Below, one piece after another: positions 57,587-64,000 of a stretch of DNA of 64,000 bases; position 1 is the first letter of the stretch, and the number at the start of each line of letters is the position of its first letter. Made by a program: the position numbers and the translations under genes. The notes under the pieces are model-generated. The model saw only the letters and a program-made list of their open reading frames with translations, was not told where the DNA came from and searched no databases. Origin of the DNA: Alkalibacillus salilacus (GTDB taxonomy: Bacteria; Bacillota; Bacilli; Bacillales; Alkalibacillaceae); contig NZ_JAUSTQ010000002.1 in NCBI RefSeq assembly GCF_030812915.1, positions 297,853-361,852 of the forward strand. The letters are read 5' to 3'.

Positions 57587-59944
57587 TTAAGCTAATTTTA
57601 AGATCGTCACACCTGTTCCACCTTCGTTGGCATGTCCAAATTCACTGCCTTTAATCGAACGATGCTCTTTAGCAAACTGTTGAACACCTTTCATTAAGGC
57701 CCCAGTTCCTTTACCATGGATGATTGAAACTTTATGATAACCAGCTAATAAAGCTTCATCAACATACTTTTCAAGTTGTTGTATAGCATCTTCGTAACGT
57801 TGACCACGAAGATCTAATTCAGGTTTAACATGAACTTGTCTTCCTTTAACAACTGGTGACGGCTTCGTTTTCTCTGGCTCTGGTCGATTGACAAACTCTA
57901 ATTGTTCTTTAGCGACTTTCATTTTCAAGACGCCAAGCTGAACTTCATATTCCTTATCATTCACTTGTTGGACAATCGTACCTGCCTGATTAAACGTTTT
58001 AACATGAACTTCATCTCCAGGCTCCAATGATTGTATGGATTTAGCCGATTCAACCTGTTCTTCTTGCTTATCGGAACCTTTTAAAGCCGCTTTTTGTTGA
58101 TCTAGCTTCGTTCGTGCTTCGATGAAATGATGATCTTTCACTGAATGCTCATCACGTAGCTGTTTTAGATCATCTAAAATTTCCTCAGCTTCCTCACGAG
58201 CCTGATCCAATACTTTTTCAGCTTTTTCTTTCGCTTTCACTTCATATTGCTCTTTCTTATTCAAGTATTGATTGTATTCATGCTTTAAACTACGATAAAA
58301 GTTTTCAGCTTCTTCTAAAATTTCGGCTGCTTGTTCATAATCACGTTCTGCCTCGTGTCTAGATTGTTCAAGAGAAGCGATCATATTCTCGACTGATCGA
58401 GAATCATCACTCACCATCGACTGGGCTTTTTCAATAACGGTTTCACTTAAGCCAAGCCGGCGCGAAATATCAAATGCATTACTACGACCTGGTACGCCTA
58501 TTAGTAAACGATAAGTCGGTTGTAACGTCTCAACATCAAATTCAACAGAAGCATTGGTCACTTCGTCACGATTATAGCCATAAGCTTTTAACTCTGGATA
58601 GTGTGTCGTAGCAATAACACGTGCTTTTTGTTCAATAACATAATCAAGAATAGACATCGCAAGTCCTGCACCTTCTTGTGGATCAGTTCCTGCGCCTAAT
58701 TCGTCAAAAAGCACTAAACTGCTCTCAGTCACTTGATTGAGTATATCAACAATATTTGTCATATGAGAAGAGAACGTACTTAAACTCTGTTCGATCGATT
58801 GTTCATCACCAATATCAGCAAAGACATGATCAAAAACAGCCAATTCACAACCATCTAATGCTGGAACCTGTAAGCCTGTCTGTGCCATAAGCGTACAAAG
58901 TCCGACCATTTTTAATGCTACTGTTTTACCACCTGTATTGGGTCCTGTAATAACGATGGCTGTGTAGGTGTCTCCTATCTCGATATCATTACTCACAACA
59001 TCTTCGTCTTCTAATAATGGGTGACGTGCTTGGCGCATATTAATATATCCAGCCTCATTCACAGTCGGCTTAGCTGCTTTCATATGGCGCGCTAGTTTCG
59101 CTTTAGCAAACATAAAATCAATCTGTTGCAAGGCATTAACATTTTCACGAAGAAATTCACCATCCGCTTGAATGCGTTCGGATAAAGCTTTTAATATCCG
59201 TTCAATTTCATGTTGTTCTTCTACACGAGCTTCTTGTAATTTATTATTCATCTCAACGACTGACTGTGGCTCAATGAACAGCGTTTGGCCAGATGAAGAC
59301 TGATCATGAACCATCCCACCAAAGTGACTACGATATTCTGACTTCACAGGTAGGACATAACGATTATTACGAATGGTTACAATCGCATCAGACAACATCT
59401 GACTTTTGGATTTCGTAAACCCTTCTAATCGATCACGTACACGACTTTCATACGACCTTATCTGACTACGGATTGTACGAAGCTGACTTGAAGCCCCGTC
59501 CATCACATGGCCATAATCGTCAATACAACTTCTAATCGATCGCTCTAATTGATGAAGATTCGAAATTGATTCTGTTCGTTCAGTTAAGATGGGAATTTGG
59601 AGTTCTTCTTCCTCATCAAAATTAGCCACAAATTGTTTAAGCTGTTGTCCACCATAAATGGTGCTAGCAACATCTAACACTTCTTGAGCAGATAATAGAC
59701 CACCAATTTCAGCACGTTTAACCTGAGGTCGAATATCACGAATTCCACCTAAAGGAATATGACCCTTTAACCGTAAAATTTGTACCGCTTCATCTGTTTC
59801 ACGTTGCCAAAATTGAATCTCAGACAATTCTGTTGAGGGTTTCATTTGATTAACTTGTTCTTGTCCTAAGCTGGTTTCAGCTTGGGCACTTAATTGTTCT
59901 ATAATTTTAGGATACTCTAATTGTTTCAAAATTTTATTGTTCAC
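57587..59944 (-). CDS. mutS2: MutS2 endonuclease / ribosome-rescue ATPase
   Basis: 785 residues from GTG 59944 (AAGGTGAGTC upstream; GTG 59953 is the alternative). MutS-like ATPase with Walker A GPNTGGKTVALK, Walker B LVLFDELGAGTDP; coiled-coil KOW region (about 515-680), and C-terminal Smr nuclease LDLRGQRYEDAIQQ with HGKGTGAL. Known to suppress recombination and to act on collided ribosomes. Overlaps polX by 11 nt. Confidence 0.95.
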   Translation of the reverse strand: MNNKILKQLEYPKIIEQLSAQAETSLGQEQVNQMKPSTELSEIQFWQRETDEAVQILRLKGHIPLGGIRDIRPQVKRAEIGGLLSAQEVLDVASTIYGGQQLKQFVANFDEEEELQIPILTERTESISNLHQLERSIRSCIDDYGHVMDGASSQLRTIRSQIRSYESRVRDRLEGFTKSKSQMLSDAIVTIRNNRYVLPVKSEYRSHFGGMVHDQSSSGQTLFIEPQSVVEMNNKLQEARVEEQHEIERILKALSERIQADGEFLRENVNALQQIDFMFAKAKLARHMKAAKPTVNEAGYINMRQARHPLLEDEDVVSNDIEIGDTYTAIVITGPNTGGKTVALKMVGLCTLMAQTGLQVPALDGCELAVFDHVFADIGDEQSIEQSLSTFSSHMTNIVDILNQVTESSLVLFDELGAGTDPQEGAGLAMSILDYVIEQKARVIATTHYPELKAYGYNRDEVTNASVEFDVETLQPTYRLLIGVPGRSNAFDISRRLGLSETVIEKAQSMVSDDSRSVENMIASLEQSRHEAERDYEQAAEILEEAENFYRSLKHEYNQYLNKKEQYEVKAKEKAEKVLDQAREEAEEILDDLKQLRDEHSVKDHHFIEARTKLDQQKAALKGSDKQEEQVESAKSIQSLEPGDEVHVKTFNQAGTIVQQVNDKEYEVQLGVLKMKVAKEQLEFVNRPEPEKTKPSPVVKGRQVHVKPELDLRGQRYEDAIQQLEKYVDEALLAGYHKVSIIHGKGTGALMKGVQQFAKEHRSIKGSEFGHANEGGTGVTILKLA

Positions 59945-61658
59945 TTGACTCACCTTTTTTCTTCATCAAAAAACGTTGAACATGTTCAAGCGGCCATGTA
60001 TTAATGACCGTTTCTGGTTTAATCCAACCTTTTCGGGCTGCCTGTACACCTGTACTCATATCATCTAACATACGATAATTGTGCGCGTCAGTATTAATCG
60101 CAATAGTTGCGCCACGGTCTTGAGCAATTTGCAAATAAGACCACGCTAAATCCAGGCGATTCGGATTAGCATTAAGTTCAATAATGGTATTATGTTCAAC
60201 TGCTAAATCAATAAACCGTTCTATATTAACCGGATAACCGTTTCGCCTGCCAATTAATCGCCCAGTTGGATGTGCAATCATATGAACATACGGATTTTTG
60301 ATTGCTTGTTCTAATCGCTTCATAATCGTTTCTTCATCCTGATTGAAGTTCGAATGAATCGAAGCAATGACGAAATCAAGTTCTGGTAAGAAATCATCAT
60401 CAAAATCAAGTGTGCCATCTGGTAAAATATCCATTTCGACTCCAGCAAACACATGAATATCGTCATACTTTTGATTGATTTCGTCAATTAACTGACGTTG
60501 TTGACGCAATCGCTTCTCATTTAATCCATTAGCCACTTGTAAGTACTTAGAGTGATCGGTGATTGCGATAAATTGATAGCCGTAACTTCTTGCTCGGTTC
60601 ACCATTTCATCAAGTGATTGCGCCCCATCACTCCAAGTCGTGTGCATGTGCAAATCACCTTGGATATCATTAATCGAAACAAGTGCAGGAATAGAGCTGT
60701 CTACTTCTTCACCCGTTTCACGAATTTCAGGTGGGATATAATCGACTCCGAGATAGTTGAAAAATGATGTTTCATCATCAAATGTTTTCACGTCTCCTGT
60801 TTCAACGTTTTCAATTCCGTATTCGCTGATTTTATAGCCTTGTTCTTTCGCTAAACGGCGCATTTCAACATTATGGTCTTTTGAACCTGTAAAATGGTGC
60901 AATGTCGTAATAAATGCTTCAGGCTCTACCAGACGGAAGTCTACTGATAAACCCCATTCACTTTCTACTACTACCGTAACTTTAGTTGACCCCTTAGCTT
61001 CAACCGCTTTTACAATCGATAGCTGAACTAATTGCTCAGCCACATTTTCTGGTTGGTTCGTCGCAATAATAAAGTCTAAATCTTTCACATCTTCACGTAA
61101 TCTTCTGAAACTACCTGCAATAGCATAGCGTTCAATCGAAGCAATCTGATCCAATTCAATTACAAGAGCTTCATACGTTGGAATAACACTTGAAAGCGGT
61201 AGTCGCTCTGGGCGTGTTCCCTGTTCATCCAATGCTTTAAGAATTTTTTCAACGGACTTCTTACCGAAACCACTTAAAGCTTCAATATCACCACGATCAG
61301 CCGCTTCTCGTAAAGTCGTTTCATCTTGCACATTAAGTTCATGATAGAGTCTTGAGAGTTTCTTACCTCCTAGACCTTGTACATTTAATAAAGGAATTAA
61401 ACCTTCAGGCACTTCTTTTTGTAATTGCATAAGGGTTTCTGTTTCACCATTAGTAATATATTCTTCAATAACCGCTTTTGTTCCTTTGCCCACTCCTGAT
61501 AAAGATCCAATATCCTCAATCTCATCTAGTGAACGTTCATCACGTTCAAGCGTTTGTGCCGCTTTTCGATATGCGGAAATTTTAAATGCATTCTCACCTT
61601 TTAGTTCTAAATAGACAGCAATTGTTTCTAGATGCTTAATCACTTGTTTTTTATCCAT
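59934..61658 (-). CDS. polX: Family X DNA polymerase with PHP domain
   Basis: 574 residues from ATG 61658 (AAAGGTGG upstream). Helix-hairpin-helix region (ENAFKISAYRKAAQTLER, LSGVGKGTKAVIEEY), nucleotidyltransferase with AIAGSFRRLREDVKDLDFII (catalytic Asp pair), and PHP phosphoesterase with GDLHMHTTWSDG, AITDHSKYL and INTDAHNY. Acts in gap repair. Co-transcribed with mutS2. Confidence 0.95.
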   Translation of the reverse strand: MDKKQVIKHLETIAVYLELKGENAFKISAYRKAAQTLERDERSLDEIEDIGSLSGVGKGTKAVIEEYITNGETETLMQLQKEVPEGLIPLLNVQGLGGKKLSRLYHELNVQDETTLREAADRGDIEALSGFGKKSVEKILKALDEQGTRPERLPLSSVIPTYEALVIELDQIASIERYAIAGSFRRLREDVKDLDFIIATNQPENVAEQLVQLSIVKAVEAKGSTKVTVVVESEWGLSVDFRLVEPEAFITTLHHFTGSKDHNVEMRRLAKEQGYKISEYGIENVETGDVKTFDDETSFFNYLGVDYIPPEIRETGEEVDSSIPALVSINDIQGDLHMHTTWSDGAQSLDEMVNRARSYGYQFIAITDHSKYLQVANGLNEKRLRQQRQLIDEINQKYDDIHVFAGVEMDILPDGTLDFDDDFLPELDFVIASIHSNFNQDEETIMKRLEQAIKNPYVHMIAHPTGRLIGRRNGYPVNIERFIDLAVEHNTIIELNANPNRLDLAWSYLQIAQDRGATIAINTDAHNYRMLDDMSTGVQAARKGWIKPETVINTWPLEHVQRFLMKKKGESSEQ

Positions 61659-61692
61659 TTCATCTACCACCTTTATAAACAATCTCACAAAG

Positions 61693-61724
61693 AAAAGAGG
61701 TTGTCACTCATGACGAACCTCTTT
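61693..61724 (-). terminator. Possible terminator between cvpA and polX
   Basis: AGAGGTTCGTC pairs with GACAACCTCT on the minus strand, loop about 6 nt, followed by TTTTCTTT. Placed directly after the cvpA stop. Confidence 0.6.
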
Positions 61725-62263
61725 TAAGCGTCTTGTTCAAACCACGCATTCTTAAGTGCTTCAGTTAAAACAGGTGTATGTTCAATCATAAACGACGCTA
61801 TTATTGAATCTTGAATAATACTTTGCACGAAATCTACTGATAACAAAGAAATACCAAATAGTAAGATGAAGATAATAATATACGTTTCAATAAAGCCTAG
61901 GATGGCCCCTAATAAATTATTCACACTATTTAATATAGGCATATTAGCTACGAAATCAAGCATATTCGCAAGAACCTGCATCAAGATCTTTACAATAATA
62001 AATATAAGTATGAAAGCAACACTGTTATAAAAAGCATCAGAAATGCCGTTTACAGACAATGCTTCCGCCCAGAAGTGGCCTTCATCCGCCTCAGGGTTCG
62101 GAACCCATAATTCAAGCATGCCAGCTAAATCGCGGTAATAAAGATAAGCGACAATAAAGGCTACCATGAAACCTGTTAGATGTAGTATTTGTAAGACGAA
62201 GCCACGTTTTAATCCAATTAAAAAGCCTAATATAAAAATAATAATTAAAATTAAATCAATCAT
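61724..62263 (-). CDS. yshB: CvpA-family membrane protein
   Basis: 179 residues with four membrane helices (about 1-20, 25-45, 74-97, 110-140): MIDLILIIIFILGFLIGLKRG is the typical start. Overlaps zapA stop (ATGA). Homologues are linked to colicin V export and envelope stress; exact role in Bacillus unknown. Confidence 0.9.
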   Translation of the reverse strand: MIDLILIIIFILGFLIGLKRGFVLQILHLTGFMVAFIVAYLYYRDLAGMLELWVPNPEADEGHFWAEALSVNGISDAFYNSVAFILIFIIVKILMQVLANMLDFVANMPILNSVNNLLGAILGFIETYIIIFILLFGISLLSVDFVQSIIQDSIIASFMIEHTPVLTEALKNAWFEQDA

Positions 62264-62526
62264 TTCTTGCGATCCTCATTCCTATGGTTTTGTATAAGTG
62301 CATCATAATCTTGTTTTAATTTAAGATAATCATTCATTGTATTTAGTGCTGTCAAAACGGCGAGCTGTGTCGTATCATAAGACGGATTAGCGAATTGTAT
62401 TTCATCCATCTTCTGATCAACTAAGCTTGCGACCATTTTAATTTGTGAAGGTGATTCCTCACCAACAACTGTATATTTACGATTATGAATATCAACTGTA
62501 ATTCTATTTTTTTCATAATCCGACAT
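62260..62526 (-). CDS. zapA: Cell division protein ZapA
   Basis: 88 residues: RITVDIHNRKYTVVGEESPS then a C-terminal coiled coil. Cross-links FtsZ filaments at the Z-ring. Divergent from rnhC. Confidence 0.93.
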   Translation of the reverse strand: MSDYEKNRITVDIHNRKYTVVGEESPSQIKMVASLVDQKMDEIQFANPSYDTTQLAVLTALNTMNDYLKLKQDYDALIQNHRNEDRKK

Positions 62527-62661
62527 CAGGAAGGCCTCCTCACCGTTATTCTAAACCATATCGTAACACGATTTAATCTATTTAGGAAAGTACTCAAAAG
62601 ATGTGAATACCTATTAATCACATGATATACTATAGCCATTGAATCATAAAGGAGTTAAACC

Positions 62662-63573
62662 ATGGGACAAACCGTTATTAAGGCAGATCAACAAACACTC
62701 GATAAAATGGATAAACACTATGAAAACACCAAAGTTAAAAAACAACCTCCACACACCGTTTTTGTTGCAAAGCAAACTAATGTGACCATAACAGCCTATC
62801 AATCAGGTAAGGTGTTATTTCAAGGTGGCCATCACGCTGAAGAAGCTTCTAAGTGGGACACCAACCCTCAGACGCAGAAAAAACAGCATAATGTTGAAAG
62901 TCATTCAAAGGCTATTTTAAACCAAGATCACATTGGCTCTGATGAAGCGGGGACAGGCGATTATTTCGGTCCAATTACAGTAGCCGCTGTTTATGCAGAC
63001 GAAAGACAACAGGCTCTATTAAAAGAATTGGGCGTTAAAGATTCTAAGTCCATGAATGACAGCACGATTTCATCTATCGTGAAAAATATTCTTGAAACAG
63101 ATATTATTTATAGCACCGTGACTTTAAACAATGAAAAGTATAATCAACTTAAGAAACAAAACTGGTCACAAACGCGGATGAAAGCTTGGATGCATCATAA
63201 TGCGATTGAGCATGTGATGAATAAGTTAGACCAAATCACCCCAAGCGGTATTGTGATTGACCAATTTTGTGAACCTGGCATTTACTACAATAAAATTAAA
63301 GCGTCGGATGCTACGCCACACAGTAATATTACCTTTTTAACGAAAGCAGAAAGTCAATCAACATGTGTAGCAGCGGCTTCTATGCTGGCTCGTTATCGTT
63401 TCGTCCAAGAAATGGATCGACTTTCTAAAAAAGCTGGATTCACGTTACAAAAAGGGGCTTCACAAAAAGTGGATCAACAAATTAAACGATTAATGGATTC
63501 GAAAGGTGAAGCGTTTTTAAGTCAAATTGGTAAAGTCCATTTTGGTAATACTCAAAAAGCAAAAAAACTATAA
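62662..63573 (+). CDS. rnhC: Ribonuclease HIII
   Basis: 303 residues. TBP-like N-terminal domain (about 1-75), catalytic domain with GSDEAGTGDYFGP (Asp94, Glu95), VKDSKSMND, and VIDQFCEP. It removes RNA from RNA-DNA hybrids. AAGGAG 7 nt before the ATG. Confidence 0.96.
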   Translation: MGQTVIKADQQTLDKMDKHYENTKVKKQPPHTVFVAKQTNVTITAYQSGKVLFQGGHHAEEASKWDTNPQTQKKQHNVESHSKAILNQDHIGSDEAGTGDYFGPITVAAVYADERQQALLKELGVKDSKSMNDSTISSIVKNILETDIIYSTVTLNNEKYNQLKKQNWSQTRMKAWMHHNAIEHVMNKLDQITPSGIVIDQFCEPGIYYNKIKASDATPHSNITFLTKAESQSTCVAAASMLARYRFVQEMDRLSKKAGFTLQKGASQKVDQQIKRLMDSKGEAFLSQIGKVHFGNTQKAKKL

Positions 63574-63612
63574 AAAACGGGCGGCTTCAACGAAAGAAGC
63601 CGTCCGTTTTTC
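63574..63612 (+). terminator. Terminator of rnhC
   Basis: AACGGGCGGCTTC pairs with GAAGCCGTCCGTT (one G-U), loop of 6-7 nt, then five T. Confidence 0.9.
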
Positions 63613-63672
63613 GTTTAATATACTACTAGTTGATCAGCGTCTTAGCTTCTAATCCCAACGCAATAAAGGATT

Positions 63673-63798
63673 TATCATCGAGTTATATCACTGTATCATC
63701 GAGTGATGACGATTTTCCATCGAGTTCAGTCGCTATATCATCGAATGATGACGATTTTCCATCGAGATTGAATCAAATATCAGCGATTTAGCTTCGAA
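63673..63798. repeat. Degenerate tandem repeat, 21-bp period
   Basis: Six consecutive 21-bp units starting at 63673, 63694, 63715, 63736, 63757 and 63778, alternating TATCATCGA... and TTCCATCGA... starts; the ATCGAG core recurs in most. Units 2-3 and 4-5 form an exact-looking 42-bp higher repeat (TATCATCGAGTGATGACG then TTCCATCGAG, with one change). No coding potential is evident and no spacers are unique enough for a CRISPR array. Confidence 0.78.
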
Positions 63799-63897
63799 TA
63801 CGAGCGCCATAGTTAAATTGTTAGTCAAGTCCATAATTATGTGTAAAATACATGGCAATGAAATTCAACTCTTGTCATTGATTATTTATGTGTTATC

Positions 63898-63946
63898 GCG
63901 ATGAAGTGGGGATGGCGAGGGACGAGCCATCCCCACCTCATCGCGT
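63898..63946. repeat. Long 20-bp hairpin
   Basis: CGCGATGAAGTGGGGATGGC (63898-63917) pairs with GCCATCCCCACCTCATCGCG (63927-63946), one mismatch, 9-nt loop. No T-run follows closely, so it may be a repeat or boundary element rather than a simple terminator. The rest of 63799-64000 is AT-rich, with a small dyad ATCCTAAA/TTTAGGAT near 63968-63984 and no gene. Confidence 0.72.
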
Positions 63947-64000
63947 CATTTCATTTGTTTTCCCAGATCCTAAATTTTTTAGGATTATGTTTGATGATTT

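Noticed and set aside
63641..63800. CRISPR array
   Set aside because: The units are 21 bp, degenerate and contiguous; there are no distinct spacers and no cas genes nearby.

Overview
The window looks like chromosome of a low-GC, endospore-forming, probably halotolerant member of the Bacillaceae, interrupted by a siphovirus prophage. The host call rests on gene order: rnhC, zapA, cvpA, polX, mutS2, lcfA, fadR, fadB, etfB, etfA, trxA, uvrC, sdhCAB, a ysmA-type thioesterase, gerE, ysmB, racE, rph and a ysnA-type pyrophosphatase follow the Bacillus subtilis order. gerE implies sporulation. Acidic proteins fit a halotolerant host but do not prove it.

Region 1 (about 1-38227) is a prophage. Reading leftward on the minus strand it runs: Cro-like repressor, antirepressor (Rha/ORF6C), small regulators, recombination and replication genes (YqaJ nuclease, RecT, DnaD-like initiator, DnaC-like loader, RuvC-like resolvase, SSB), a string of microproteins, a late regulator, terminase, portal, MuF-like head protein, scaffold, HK97-type capsid, head-tail joining genes, tail genes, then amidase and holin. 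Accessory genes sit at both ends. In the lysis region there are a plus-strand 90-residue gene and several small minus-strand genes. Beyond the CI-like repressor, on the plus strand, lie a lipoprotein resembling superinfection-exclusion lipoproteins and a two-gene unit (35469-37947) encoding a protein resembling the NdpA/YejK nucleoid-associated family and a 3-TM membrane protein. That pair is the best candidate for an undescribed, possibly phage-defence, system.

The right boundary is marked by the 3' half of a tRNA-Arg(UCU) gene (38181-38227) followed by a tRNA-type terminator. The matching full tRNA would then lie left of this window. No integrase is visible here.

Region 2 (38228-42400) is a short plus-strand stretch at the junction. 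It has a c-di-GMP-I riboswitch controlling a single-domain response regulator, a PH-like/SHOCT protein, and a thermonuclease gene cut from its excalibur domain by an in-frame stop. A minus-strand YtkA-like lipoprotein follows.

Region 3 (42410-63573) is conserved chromosome: nucleotide sanitation and RNA processing (ysnA, rph), cell wall (racE), sporulation (gerE), respiration (sdhCAB), repair (uvrC, mutS2, polX, rnhC), fatty-acid degradation under FadR (lcfA, fadR, fadB, etfBA) and division (zapA). A GC-rich MITE-like repeat lies beside mutS2, and a 21-bp-period repeat plus a long hairpin lie after rnhC.
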